64,000 nt of DNA from Acidovorax sp. A79 (GTDB taxonomy: Bacteria > Pseudomonadota > Gammaproteobacteria > Burkholderiales > Burkholderiaceae_C), in assembly GCF_041154505.1 (NCBI RefSeq), contig NZ_AP028672.1, forward strand, positions 3,264,501 to 3,328,500, written 5' to 3'. A model generated the notes under the pieces. That model did no database searches, was not told where the DNA came from, and saw nothing but the letters and a program-made list of their open reading frames with translations. Below, one piece after another: positions 52,360 through 62,510 of the stretch (positions within the stretch are counted from its first letter, which is position 1; every line of letters begins with the position of its first letter). Both the position numbers and the translations under genes were made by a program.

Positions 52360-53904
52360 TCAAGCGGGGCTGCGCAGCACGCGGCGGTATTGCACGGCCT
52401 CGGCCACATGGATGACCTCGGTGGTGGGCGAGCCCGCCAGGTCGGCGATGGTGCGCGCCACCTTCAGCGCACGGTGCGTGCTGCGGGCCGACCATCCCAG
52501 CCGCGCGGCGGCGGTGTTCAGGAATCTGGCGGCCGCATCGTCCAGCCGCAGGTGCGTGTCGATCTCCTGGCCCTGCAACGCCTGGTTGGCCTTGCCCTGC
52601 CGCGCCAGCGCCAGGGCGCGGGCATGTTCCACCCGCCCGCGGATGGCGGCGGTGGGCTCGCCCGCGGGGGCCTGCACCAGTTGCTCGGCGGGGAGGGCGG
52701 GCACCTCCACATGCAGGTCGATGCGGTCCAGCAGCGGGCCGCTGAGCTTGCCCTGGTAGCGGTTGATCTGGTCGGGCGTGCAGCGGCACGCGCGTTGCGT
52801 GGACCCGAGAAAGCCGCACGGGCAGGGGTTCATCGCCGCGATCATCTGAAAGCGCGCGGGGAAGTCCGCGCGCTGCGCGGCCCGCGAGATGGTGATGTGG
52901 CCCGTCTCCAGCGGCTCGCGCAGCGCCTCGAGGGCGGCGCGGGGAAATTCCGGCAGCTCGTCGAGGAAGAGGACGCCGTGGTGGGCCAGCGAGATTTCGC
53001 CCGGCCGGGGCGGCGATCCACCTCCGACAAGGGCCACCGCGCTGGCCGTATGGTGGGGCGTGCCCGTGGGCCGTTGCCCCCACAGTTCGGGGCGGAACCG
53101 CCCGGCCAGGCTGGCGATCGCTGCGCTCTCCAGCGCCTCGTCCACCGTCATGGCCGGCAGCAGCCCGGCAAAGCGCAGGGCCAGCATGGACTTGCCCGAG
53201 CCCGGCGGGCCGGCCATCAGGACACTGTGGGCTCCGGCGGCCGCGATCTCCAGCGCGCGCTTGGCCGTGGCCTGGCCTTTCACGTCGGCCATGTCCAGGG
53301 AGGCGGCTGCGGCCGCCATCGGCGTGGCTTGCAGGCGGGTCCAGCCATCGTTGTCCACGGAGGCATCGCCCGCCGCGGCGCTGCCCGGTGGCAGGAAGGC
53401 GCGCACCACGTCCAGCAGGTGCCGGGCGCGCACCACCTGCGCGGCGGGCACGAGGGCGGCCTCTTCGGCGCTGCCGGGCGGCAGCACCAGCACGGCGCTG
53501 ATCTGCTGCGTCTGCAGCGCGAGGCTCGTGGCCAGCGCGCCGCGCACCGGCCGCAGTTCGCCCGACAGCGACAGCTCGCCCGCGAATTCGTGCCCCGGCA
53601 GGCGGGCGCCGTCCAGCTGCCCGCTGGCCGCCAGGATGCCCAGCGCGATCGGCAGGTCGAACCGGCCGGAATCCTTGGGCAGGTCGGCGGGGGCGAGGTT
53701 GACGGTGATCCGCTTGTTGTGGGGGAACTCCAGCCCCGCGTTCTGCAGTGCCGACCGCACGCGCTCGCGCGCTTCCTTCACTTCCACTTCGGCAAGGCCC
53801 ACCAGGGTGAAGCTGGGCAGGCCGTTGGCCAGGTGCACTTCGACAGTGACGGACGGCGCCTGCAGCCCCAGAAGGGCGCGGCTTTGCACCAAAGCAAGAC
53901 TCAT
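52360..53904 (-). CDS. comM: YifB family Mg-chelatase-like AAA ATPase (ComM)
   Basis: This 514-residue protein has an N-terminal Lon-protease-like domain (MSLALVQSRALLGLQAPSV; VEVHLANGLPSFTLVGL), a central AAA+ domain with Walker A GPPGSGKS at 232-239 and a DELPEF Walker B-like motif, and a C-terminal Mg-chelatase-type lid. In naturally competent bacteria ComM is a hexameric helicase that extends branch migration during recombination of incoming DNA. The start at 53904 gives the usual family length. It stands alone, divergent from the torF gene. Confidence 0.92.
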   Translation of the reverse strand: MSLALVQSRALLGLQAPSVTVEVHLANGLPSFTLVGLAEVEVKEARERVRSALQNAGLEFPHNKRITVNLAPADLPKDSGRFDLPIALGILAASGQLDGARLPGHEFAGELSLSGELRPVRGALATSLALQTQQISAVLVLPPGSAEEAALVPAAQVVRARHLLDVVRAFLPPGSAAAGDASVDNDGWTRLQATPMAAAAASLDMADVKGQATAKRALEIAAAGAHSVLMAGPPGSGKSMLALRFAGLLPAMTVDEALESAAIASLAGRFRPELWGQRPTGTPHHTASAVALVGGGSPPRPGEISLAHHGVLFLDELPEFPRAALEALREPLETGHITISRAAQRADFPARFQMIAAMNPCPCGFLGSTQRACRCTPDQINRYQGKLSGPLLDRIDLHVEVPALPAEQLVQAPAGEPTAAIRGRVEHARALALARQGKANQALQGQEIDTHLRLDDAAARFLNTAAARLGWSARSTHRALKVARTIADLAGSPTTEVIHVAEAVQYRRVLRSPA

Positions 53905-53966
53905 GAAGCGATTCCTCCCCAGATGGGTGCGTTTTATGGCGTTCCCGCGCGGGCCCTTGGCGCCAT

Positions 53967-53981
53967 GCACCAATAGCGTGC
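53967..53981. promoter_or_regulatory. NtrC-like binding site
   Basis: GCAC-N7-GTGC (within TGCACCAATAGCGTGC), the core of the NtrC consensus, about 90 bases upstream of the sigma-54 promoter at 54069. Confidence 0.5.
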
Positions 53982-54068
53982 GTATGGCCGTGGCACGGTG
54001 CTGATGCCCACTGTACCGGGGATCGTTGTAACGCGAAGCAACGGCGCGCGCGGATGTATTGCGCCGCG

Positions 54069-54084
54069 TGGCACGGTCCGTGCT
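54069..54084 (+). promoter_or_regulatory. Sigma-54 (-24/-12) promoter of torF-glnK-amtB
   Basis: TGGCACG-N4-GTGCT, with the invariant GG and GC at the right spacing and one departure from the TTGCW consensus. The predicted transcription start is about 25-30 bases before the torF ATG. Confidence 0.8.
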
Positions 54085-54122
54085 TAAAGCGCTCGTCCCT
54101 ACTTTGTCCAACCGGAGGAAAC

Positions 54123-55240
<1,118 letters not shown>

Positions 55241-55276
55241 GGGCCCGGCCGCATCACACCCAAGAAGAGAAACGCC

Positions 55277-56821
55277 ATGAAAAAACTGCTTGCTTCCTTC
55301 ATTCTGGGGCTGGGCCTGCTGACCATGGGCAACCTGTCCCTGGCCCAGGCGCCCGCCGCCTCCGAGCCGGCCGCCGCCGCGCCCGCTGCGGCGGCCGCTC
55401 CCGCCGCTGAAGCCCCTGCGGCTGCCCCTGCTCCCGCGGCCGCCGCTGCAGCCGCTGCACCGGCCGCCGCCGAAGCCCCCGCTCCGGTCCCCAACAAGGG
55501 CGACACCGCCTGGATGATGACCTCCACCATCCTCGTGATCCTGATGGTCCTGCCCGGCCTGGCGCTGTTCTACGGCGGCCTGGTGCGCAGCAAGAACATG
55601 CTGTCCGTGCTGATGCAGGTGATGGTCACGTTCTCGCTGATCGTGGTGCTGTGGTTCATCTACGGCTACAGCCTGGCCTTCACCGAGGGCGGCGCCTTCA
55701 TCGGCGGCTTCGACCGGCTGTTCATGAAGGGCATCTGGGACAACGCCGCCGGCACGTTCGCCAACGCCGCCACCTTCAGCAAGGGTGTCGTGATTCCGGA
55801 AGTGGTGTTCGCCGCCTTCCAGGCCACGTTCGCCGGCATCACCTGCGCCCTGATCGTCGGTGCGTTCGCAGAGCGCATCAAGTTCAGCGCCGTCATGATG
55901 TTCATGGTGCTGTGGTTCACCTTCAGCTACCTGCCGATCGCCCACATGGTGTGGTTCTGGATGGGCCCCGACGCATACGCCTCCAAGGAAGTGGCCGACG
56001 CCATGACCGGCAAGGCCGGCCAGATCTGGCAGTGGGGCGCGCTGGACTTCGCCGGCGGTACCGTGGTGCACATCAACGCCGCCGTGGCGGGCCTGGTGGG
56101 CGCGTTCATGGTGGGCAAGCGCATCGGCTACGGCAAGGAAGCCATGGCGCCCCACAGCCTGACGCTGACCATGGTCGGTGCCTCGCTGCTGTGGGTGGGC
56201 TGGTTCGGCTTCAACGCCGGCTCCGCCCTGGAAGCCAACGGCTTTGCCGCCCTGGCCTTCATCAACACGCTGGTGGCCACCGCCGCCGCCGTGCTGGCAT
56301 GGTCCATCGGTGAAGCGCTGATGCGCGGCAAGGCGTCGATGCTGGGTGCCGCGTCGGGTGCCGTGGCCGGCCTCGTGGCCATCACGCCCGCTGCCGGCAA
56401 CGTCGGCATCGGCGGTGCGCTGGTGATCGGCCTCGTGGGCGGCTTCGCCTGCCTGTGGGGTGTGAACGGCCTCAAGAAGCTGCTGGGCGCGGACGACTCG
56501 CTCGACGTGTTCGGCGTGCACGGCATCGGCGGCATCGTGGGTGCCCTGCTGACCGGCGTGTTCAATGCGCCTGGCCTGGGTGGCCCCGGCTACGTGGCCG
56601 ACTGGGTGACCGCCACCATGGTGACCTCCGCCGACTACTCCATCGCCGCCCAGGTGTGGACCCAGACCAAGGCCGTGCTGCTGACCATCGTGTGGTCGGG
56701 CGTGGTTTCCTTCGTGGCCTACAAGATCGTCGACCTGACGGTGGGCCTGCGTGTCTCGGAAGAAGACGAACGCGAAGGCCTGGACATCACCTCGCACGGC
56801 GAAACAGCGTACAACCGCTGA
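55277..56821 (+). CDS. amtB: Ammonium transporter AmtB
   Basis: This 514-residue ammonium channel has a signal peptide (MKKLLASFILGLGLLTMG) followed by an unusual Ala/Pro-rich stretch of about 50 residues (roughly 23-74), then the 11-span Amt domain starting KGDTAWMMTSTILVILM. The GAFAERIKFSAVMMFM, WFGFNAGSAL and HGIGGIVGALLTG motifs are intact. The C-terminal tail with RVSEEDEREGLDITSHGE is the GlnK-binding region. It follows glnK by 36 bases. The Ala/Pro linker would lie in the periplasm if the signal is cut. A terminator follows. Confidence 0.95.
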   Translation: MKKLLASFILGLGLLTMGNLSLAQAPAASEPAAAAPAAAAAPAAEAPAAAPAPAAAAAAAAPAAAEAPAPVPNKGDTAWMMTSTILVILMVLPGLALFYGGLVRSKNMLSVLMQVMVTFSLIVVLWFIYGYSLAFTEGGAFIGGFDRLFMKGIWDNAAGTFANAATFSKGVVIPEVVFAAFQATFAGITCALIVGAFAERIKFSAVMMFMVLWFTFSYLPIAHMVWFWMGPDAYASKEVADAMTGKAGQIWQWGALDFAGGTVVHINAAVAGLVGAFMVGKRIGYGKEAMAPHSLTLTMVGASLLWVGWFGFNAGSALEANGFAALAFINTLVATAAAVLAWSIGEALMRGKASMLGAASGAVAGLVAITPAAGNVGIGGALVIGLVGGFACLWGVNGLKKLLGADDSLDVFGVHGIGGIVGALLTGVFNAPGLGGPGYVADWVTATMVTSADYSIAAQVWTQTKAVLLTIVWSGVVSFVAYKIVDLTVGLRVSEEDEREGLDITSHGETAYNR

Positions 56822-56908
56822 AGCAGGCCGGTGCGCCCGACGCGCCGCGGTGTCTGGTGGCACCGTGGCGTCGCAACAAGAACAAGCGAGTCGCTCCTTT
56901 GGTTGTTG

Positions 56909-56935
56909 AACCCGCCGGCAACGGCGGGTTTTTTT
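56909..56935 (+). terminator. Terminator after amtB
   Basis: AACCCGCCG (56909-56917), loop GCAA and CGGCGGGTT (56922-56930), followed by five more T residues. A classic rho-independent terminator. Confidence 0.92.
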
Positions 56936-57097
56936 CGTACCGGGCGGGGGACTTGCTTGTCTGCATTCTGTTCTGGCACGCACGCCCAGAGCACACGTCC
57001 GCAGACATCCCTCCCGGCGGTCCCGAGCCATTTGCACGCTCGCTGTTCAAAAAATTCACGCGCTCTCCGCGTGGCGCCGGACATCGCTGGAGCTACG

Positions 57098-58234
57098 ATG
57101 CAAGGCATGGACCTCGCCCTTGCCCAGATCGCCGACCGTGTGCGCACCGCCGCCGCCGACCAGACCCCCTTGCGCATCCGGGGCGGGGGCACCAAGGACT
57201 TCCATGGCCTGGCGCTGCATGGCGAGGTGCTCGACACCCGCGTGCTGCGCGGCATCGTGAGCTACGAGCCCAGCGAACTGGTCGTCACCGTGCGCGCGGG
57301 CACCCCGCTGGCCGAGCTGGAGGCCACGCTGGCCGAACAGGGCCAGTGCCTGCCCTTCGAGCCCCCGCACTTCGCCAAGACCCCGCCGGATGCCGCCACC
57401 GTGGGCGGCATGGTGGCGGCCGGCCTGTCGGGGCCGGCCCGCGCCAGCGTGGGCGCGGTGCGCGACTATGTGCTGGGGGTCACGCTGCTCAACGGCCGGG
57501 CCGAGCTGCTGAGCTTTGGTGGGCAGGTGATGAAGAACGTGGCGGGCTATGACGTGTCGCGCCTCATGGCCGGCGCCTGGGGCACGCTGGGCCTGCTCAC
57601 CGAGGTCAGCCTCAAGGTGCTGCCGGTGGCCCCGGCCGAGGCCACGCTGCGCTTCGAATGCAACCAGGCCGATGCCTTGCGCAAGCTGCACGCCTGGGGC
57701 GGCCAGCCCCTGCCGCTCAACGCGAGCTGCTGGGTGCAGGACACGGGCACGGGCACCCTCTACGTGCGCCTGCGCGGGGCCGTGGCCGCCGTCGAGGCCG
57801 CGTGCAAGACCATGGGTGGCGTGCGCATGGACGACAGCGCCGCCGTGGCTGCCGATTGGGCCGCCTGCCGCGAACAGACCCTGCCCTGGTTCAGCGACCG
57901 CGCCCAGCGCCCCGGCCACGCGCTGTGGCGCCTGTCCCTGCCGCCCACGGCCCCCGTGCTCCAACTGCCTGCGGCGGCCCAGCCGCTCATTGAATGGCAC
58001 GGCGCCCTGCGCTGGGTGCAGGCGCCGGAAGCGGCGGGCGATGCCCTGCGCGAGGCCGCACGCGCGGTGGGCGGAAGTGCTTCTGTTTTCATAGCTTCCA
58101 GCGCAGGTGCATCAAGCGGTGGCGGCCAGTTTGGCTTGAAATCCAGTGCGCTGGAGCAGATACACGCGCGCCTCAAGCACAGCTTCGACCCCGCGGGCAT
58201 CTTCAACCCCGGGCGCATGGCCCGCGCCTGGTAA
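57098..58234 (+). CDS. glcE: Glycolate oxidase subunit GlcE
   Basis: This 378-residue FAD-binding subunit works with GlcD and GlcF to oxidise glycolate to glyoxylate. The PCMH-type FAD domain is clear (PLRIRGGGTKDF; DAATVGGMVAAGLSGP; VMKNVAGYDVSRLMAGAWG), and the family's C-terminal HARLKHSFDPAGIFNPGRM is intact. ATG 57098 was chosen for the GGAG five bases upstream; ATG 57107 is possible. About 20 residues near 331-350 (IASSAGASSGGGQFGLKSSA) are encoded by a family 1 intergenic repeat that reads through in frame. No glcD is present upstream, where amtB is found instead. Confidence 0.9.
   Translation: MQGMDLALAQIADRVRTAAADQTPLRIRGGGTKDFHGLALHGEVLDTRVLRGIVSYEPSELVVTVRAGTPLAELEATLAEQGQCLPFEPPHFAKTPPDAATVGGMVAAGLSGPARASVGAVRDYVLGVTLLNGRAELLSFGGQVMKNVAGYDVSRLMAGAWGTLGLLTEVSLKVLPVAPAEATLRFECNQADALRKLHAWGGQPLPLNASCWVQDTGTGTLYVRLRGAVAAVEAACKTMGGVRMDDSAAVAADWAACREQTLPWFSDRAQRPGHALWRLSLPPTAPVLQLPAAAQPLIEWHGALRWVQAPEAAGDALREAARAVGGSASVFIASSAGASSGGGQFGLKSSALEQIHARLKHSFDPAGIFNPGRMARAW
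58087..58146 (+). repeat. Family 1 repeat inside the glcE coding sequence
   Basis: TTTTCATAGCTTCCAGCGC, then GGTGCATCAAGCGGTGGC, then CAGTTTGGCTTGAAATCC: the full layout of the intergenic family 1 element, in frame within glcE between its FAD domain and its conserved end. Confidence 0.7.
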
Positions 58235-58258
58235 GCCACGCGCCAGCCTGCGGCACCC

Positions 58259-59056
58259 ATGCGACGCCTGCGCCATCTCACCGGACACCACCGCACGGTG
58301 GCGAGCAACCGCGTGCTGGGCCTGCTGCTGGCCTTCAATGCGGGCGCGGTCAATGCCGGGGGGTTCCTGGTGGTGCACCTGTACACCTCGCACATGACCG
58401 GCTTTGTCTCGATGCTGGCCGACAACCTCGTGCTGGGCAACATGGCCCTGGTGCTGGGCGCGGTGGGGGCGTTGCTGGCCTTCGTCAGCGGCGCGGCCAC
58501 CACGGCCGTCATGGTCAACTGGGCGCGCCAGCGCAAGCTGCACAGCAGCTATGCGCTGCCGCTGCTGGTGGTGGCGGTGCTCATGCTGGTGTTCGGCCTG
58601 GTGGGCGCCATCACGCTCAACTGGCGCACGCCGTTCGCCGTGCCCACCACGGTGCTGCTGCTGTCGTTCATCATGGGCCTGCAGAACGCCACGGTGACCA
58701 AGATGTCCTCGTCCCAGATCCGCACCACGCACATGACCGGCGTGGTGACCGACCTGGGCATCGAGCTGGGCAAGATGCTCTACTGGAACCGCACCGGCAC
58801 CGCGCCGGAATCCCAGGTGCGCGCCAACCAGGCCCGGCTGCGGCTGTTCGCGGGGCTCGTGGCGATGTTCCTCGTGGGAGGCGTTGCCGGGGCCGCGGGC
58901 TTCAAGCACGTGGGCTTCGTGTTCGTGGTGCCGCTGGCGCTGGTGCTGCTGGGGCTGTCGCTGCCCCCCTTGTGGGCCGACCGCGCGCGCCTGCGCCACC
59001 CCTTGCGCAAGGCGCTGCCGCTGGAGCCGCCGCTCACTCCGCCGCCCGCGCTCTGA
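58259..59056 (+). CDS. DUF1275 (YoaK) family membrane protein
   Basis: This 265-residue protein has about six membrane spans, with the family segments AFNAGAVNAGGFLVVHLYTSHMTGFVSMLADNLV (residues 24-57) and IRTTHMTGVVTDLGIELG. The TxHMTG motif occurs twice, consistent with an internal duplication. Function is unknown. It lies between glcE and glcF with 24- and 44-base gaps, so it is probably co-transcribed with the glycolate oxidase genes and might relate to transport of their substrate. Confidence 0.9.
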   Translation: MRRLRHLTGHHRTVASNRVLGLLLAFNAGAVNAGGFLVVHLYTSHMTGFVSMLADNLVLGNMALVLGAVGALLAFVSGAATTAVMVNWARQRKLHSSYALPLLVVAVLMLVFGLVGAITLNWRTPFAVPTTVLLLSFIMGLQNATVTKMSSSQIRTTHMTGVVTDLGIELGKMLYWNRTGTAPESQVRANQARLRLFAGLVAMFLVGGVAGAAGFKHVGFVFVVPLALVLLGLSLPPLWADRARLRHPLRKALPLEPPLTPPPAL

Positions 59057-59100
59057 GCGTTTCCGGCCCTGTTTTACCTTCCCCTGTCCAGGCATGCTCC

Positions 59101-60351
59101 ATGCAAACCCAACTCGCCCCTGAATACCGCGCCCGCGCCGATGGCCTGGAGGCCGAGGCCATCCTGCGCAAATGCGTGCACTGCGGCTTCTGCACCGCCA
59201 CCTGCCCCACCTACCAGCTGCTGGGCGACGAGCTCGACGGCCCGCGCGGCCGCATCTACCTCATCAAGCAGGTGCTCGAGGGCGCCGAGCCCACGCGCAA
59301 GACCCAGATGCACCTGGACCGGTGCCTGACCTGCCGCAACTGCGAAAGCACCTGCCCGAGCGGCGTGCAATATGGTCATCTGGTCGATATCGGCCGCAGG
59401 ATCGTCGATGAGAAAGTCGCCCGCCCGGTGGGCGAGAAGGCCTTGCGCTGGGCGCTGAAGGAGGGCCTGCCTTCGCCCCTGTTCGCCCCCGCCATGAAGG
59501 CAGGGCAACTGGTGCGCGGCCTGCTGCCCGCATCCCTCAAGGCCAAGGTGCCTGCGCCCCAAAATGCCGGCGCATGGCCCGTGCGCGAACACGCGCGCAA
59601 GGTGCTTTTGCTGGCGGGCTGCGTGCAGCCGGCCATGATGCCCAACATCAACACCGCCACCGCCCGCGTGCTCGACGCCGTGGGCATCCAGACCGTGGTC
59701 GCGCCCAAGGCGGGCTGCTGCGGTGCCGTCAAGTTCCACCTCAACGACCAGGACGGCGGCAAGGCCGAGATGCGCGCCAACATCGACGCCTGGTGGCCGC
59801 TGGTGGAGCAGGGCGGGGTGGAAGCCATCGTCATGAACGCCTCGGGCTGCGGCGTCACCGTCAAGGAATACGGCCACATCCTCAAGGACGACGCGCAGTA
59901 CGCCGCCAGGGCCGAACGCATCAGCGCGCTCACGCGCGACCTGTCGGAGCTGCTGCCGGCCCTGCTGCCCGAGCTGGCCGACAAGCTGGCGGGCCGCGCC
60001 CAGCCCGCCGCCGACGTGCTGTACGCCTACCATCCGCCGTGCACGCTGCAGCACGGCCAGAAGCTGCGCGGCGGGGTGGAAACGCAGCTTGCGCGCCTGG
60101 GGTTCCGGCTGCGCGCGGCGCGCAACGAGGCCCACCTGTGCTGCGGCTCGGCGGGCACGTATTCGGTGCTCAACCCGGACCTGGCGTACCAGCTGCGCGA
60201 CCGCAAGCTCGGCGTGCTCGGCGAGGCGTTCGGCGACCAGCCCCCGGACGTGATCCTGTCGGCCAACATCGGCTGCATCACCCATTTGCAAAGCGGCACC
60301 GGCACGCCGGTGCGCCACTGGATCGAGGTGCTGGACGAAGCCCTGGCCTGA
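59101..60351 (+). CDS. glcF: Glycolate oxidase iron-sulfur subunit GlcF
   Basis: This 416-residue subunit transfers electrons from GlcDE to the respiratory chain. Two [4Fe-4S] motifs are present (C25, C28, C31 and C35 in CVHCGFCTATCP; CLTCRNCESTCPSG), followed by two CCG domains with GCCGAVKFH and LCCGSAGTYS. The length fits the family. The ATG at 59101 follows the DUF1275 gene by 44 bases. Confidence 0.95.
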   Translation: MQTQLAPEYRARADGLEAEAILRKCVHCGFCTATCPTYQLLGDELDGPRGRIYLIKQVLEGAEPTRKTQMHLDRCLTCRNCESTCPSGVQYGHLVDIGRRIVDEKVARPVGEKALRWALKEGLPSPLFAPAMKAGQLVRGLLPASLKAKVPAPQNAGAWPVREHARKVLLLAGCVQPAMMPNINTATARVLDAVGIQTVVAPKAGCCGAVKFHLNDQDGGKAEMRANIDAWWPLVEQGGVEAIVMNASGCGVTVKEYGHILKDDAQYAARAERISALTRDLSELLPALLPELADKLAGRAQPAADVLYAYHPPCTLQHGQKLRGGVETQLARLGFRLRAARNEAHLCCGSAGTYSVLNPDLAYQLRDRKLGVLGEAFGDQPPDVILSANIGCITHLQSGTGTPVRHWIEVLDEALA

Positions 60352-60439
60352 CAAGGGGATGCCGCCGCTGGCGGGCTTTTCTCCAACGCTGGCATGATTG
60401 AGGGTTTTGTTGCCCTCTCCCTCACCCATTCGCACCGCC

Positions 60440-61351
60440 ATGACCGACTCCGTGCCCGCACAAGAACAACCGAGCGCAGCCCCTGCCACACCGCTGGCGG
60501 CGCCTGTTTCGGCCGCACCGGCCGAGGCGGCTGCCGCCGCTCCCGGGGCGTCCGCCGCCGCCGACGCTGCCGGGGCACCCCAGCAGCGCGCGGGCGGATC
60601 ACGCCGTGGCGGCCGCAACCGCCGCAAGCCCGAAGGGCGCCCGGCGCCAGAGGGCGGCGCCGAGGCCTCTGCCCCCGCACCTGCGGGCGCGCGCGCGCCG
60701 CAGCGTGTGCACCCCGCGCTGGAGCAACTGGCGGGGCTCTACCCGCACCTGTTCGGCGCGGTGTTCCGCCCGCTCAAGCGCGGCATCTTCCAGGACCTGC
60801 TGGCCGCGCACCCCGAGGTGTTCGAGCGCGAGGCGCTCAAGGTGGCGCTGGGCATCCACACCCGCTCCACGCGCTACCTGCAAAGCGTGGCGGCGGGCGA
60901 CCGGCGCCATGACCTCTCGGGCCAGCCCGTGGAGGACATGGCCCCCGAGCACGTGCACCACGCGCTGCTGGAGGTCTACCGCCGCAAGAAGGCCCGTGCC
61001 ACCGAGGACCTGCTGCCCAAGCTGCGCAACCGCATGATGGCCGCGTTCGAGGCCTCGGGGCTCACGCGCGAGGCCTACACCGAGCTGGTGCAGGGCCGCG
61101 ACGAAGCCGCCAACGCCATCCTCGAAGAGGCCTTTGCCGAATGGTCGGCGCGCAACGCCAAGGACGAGGCTTTGCTGCGCGCGTTCGAGGCCAGCGGCCA
61201 GACACTGGAGGCCTTTGCCGACATGTACGGCCTGGTGCCCCGCACCGTGGGCCAGCAGCTCGAGCGCGCTCGCCGCCTCGCCGCCGCGCGGGTGCAGGCC
61301 GCGGCGGCCGCGGCCGTGGCCGCCATCGCACCGGCCCCGCAAGACGCCTGA
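60440..61351 (+). CDS. ProQ/FinO domain-containing RNA-binding protein
   Basis: This 303-residue protein has an Ala/Pro-rich N-terminal region (1-60), a basic Arg/Gly patch (GGSRRGGRNRRKPEGRP), and a ProQ/FinO domain from about residue 90 (HPALEQLAGLYPHLFGAVFRPLKRGIFQDL). A helical C-terminal extension follows. ProQ proteins are RNA chaperones that bind structured small RNAs. The extension after the domain (about residues 175-290) is longer than in E. coli ProQ and may bind RNA or partners. The start at 60440 is preferred over an upstream ATG at 60398 because the extra residues are unconserved. Confidence 0.88.
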   Translation: MTDSVPAQEQPSAAPATPLAAPVSAAPAEAAAAAPGASAAADAAGAPQQRAGGSRRGGRNRRKPEGRPAPEGGAEASAPAPAGARAPQRVHPALEQLAGLYPHLFGAVFRPLKRGIFQDLLAAHPEVFEREALKVALGIHTRSTRYLQSVAAGDRRHDLSGQPVEDMAPEHVHHALLEVYRRKKARATEDLLPKLRNRMMAAFEASGLTREAYTELVQGRDEAANAILEEAFAEWSARNAKDEALLRAFEASGQTLEAFADMYGLVPRTVGQQLERARRLAAARVQAAAAAAVAAIAPAPQDA

Positions 61352-61367
61352 CGCGAGAGGCTCGCCC

Positions 61368-62033
61368 GTGCCGGCGGCACCTTCCAGGCTGATCTTCCTG
61401 CCCGGCGTGGGGGGCGACCCCGCGTTCTGGCAACCGGTCTCGTCGGCCATGCCGCTGCCCGCCGCGCGCGTGCTGCTGGGCTGGCCCTGGCGCGATGCAG
61501 GAGCCGGCGCGGGGCTGGCGCCGGACGCGGCCGGTGGCATGCAGGATCTGGTCGATGCGGTCACGCCGCACATGGACCGGCCCTGCGCGCTGGTCGCGCA
61601 GTCCCTGGGCGGCGTGGTGGCCCTGCTCGCCGCCCTCGAGCGGCCCGACCACCTGACCCACCTGGTGCTCGTGGCCACGTCGGGCGGCGTGCCCATGGAC
61701 GACCTGCATCCCCACGACTGGCGGCCCGATTTCCTGCGCGCCAACCCCGCGTTTCCGCCGTGGATGGCCCAGGCGCGGTGGGACCTGTCGGCCCGGCTGG
61801 CGTCGGTGCGCGCGCCCGCCCTTTTGCTGTGGGGCGACAAGGACCCCATCAGCCCCGTGGCCGTGGGGCGGCGCCTGTGCGGCCTGCTGCCGGGCGCGCG
61901 CATGCACGTGCTGCCAGGCGGTGCCCACGACCTGGCCCGCACGCACGCCGGGGCCGTGGCCGGGCACATCCACCGCCATCTGCGGGGCGGCGCCTCAGGG
62001 GATGCCGGACAGGGCGCTTCGCAGAACGCCTAG
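61368..62033 (+). CDS. Alpha/beta-fold hydrolase
   Basis: This 221-residue protein probably starts at GTG 61368 behind GAGAGG. FLPGVGGDPAFW gives the oxyanion-hole loop, the nucleophile Ser is in VAQSLGG, the acid Asp in LLWGDKDPI, and the His in PGGAHDLARTHAG. It is small for the family and lacks a lid insertion. It may be an esterase or a carboxylic-ester/lactone hydrolase. It follows the ProQ-type gene by 16 bases, with no functional link evident. Confidence 0.85.
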   Translation: MPAAPSRLIFLPGVGGDPAFWQPVSSAMPLPAARVLLGWPWRDAGAGAGLAPDAAGGMQDLVDAVTPHMDRPCALVAQSLGGVVALLAALERPDHLTHLVLVATSGGVPMDDLHPHDWRPDFLRANPAFPPWMAQARWDLSARLASVRAPALLLWGDKDPISPVAVGRRLCGLLPGARMHVLPGGAHDLARTHAGAVAGHIHRHLRGGASGDAGQGASQNA

Positions 62034-62204
62034 AATCCCGCTGCGGCCCGGTTCATGGGTTGCCGTAAGCGTTTACGTCAATCAGCGTGCCAACCAACGC
62101 CGGCCTTGCCGGGGTGGTGGCCCCTTTCCTGTCCCGGCGCGGCCCGCGCCGCGTGGGCGGGCGGGGGCGGCACCTTGTCTGACCGGCTGCTTTCTGGAAC
62201 TGCA

Positions 62205-62495
62205 ATGAACCACTCTTCGTCGCCCACCCCACCGCCTTCCCCCAGGACCTCCTGGGGCCTGCGCAAGCTGCCCGCACGGTCCGCGGCCTGGGTCATGCCC
62301 CTGCTGCTGTCGCTGCTCATGACCTTCATCGTGTCGCTGATCAGCACCGTGCGCGTGGTGGGCTTCTCGCTGGATCTTCCCCGCCTGTGGATGAGCTCCT
62401 GGGCACTGTCCTGGCTCGTCGCCTTCCCCACGCTGCTGCTGGTGCTGCCCGTGGTGCGCCGGGTGACGGCCGCCATCGTGGAGCCGCAGGGCTGA
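62205..62495 (+). CDS. DUF2798 family small membrane protein
   Basis: This 96-residue protein has a Ser/Pro-rich start and two hydrophobic helices (VMPLLLSLLMTFIVSLISTV and WALSWLVAFPTLLLVLPVV), the layout of DUF2798. Function is unknown. Two CTGACA/TGTCAG palindromes follow its stop codon and belong to the next gene's promoter. Confidence 0.8.
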   Translation: MNHSSSPTPPPSPRTSWGLRKLPARSAAWVMPLLLSLLMTFIVSLISTVRVVGFSLDLPRLWMSSWALSWLVAFPTLLLVLPVVRRVTAAIVEPQG

Positions 62496-62510
62496 GGCCC
62501 CCCCGGGGCA

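Noticed and set aside
53986..54002. A second TGGCAC sequence as a sigma-54 promoter
   Set aside because: No GC dinucleotide at the required -12 spacing; the copy at 54069 fits far better.
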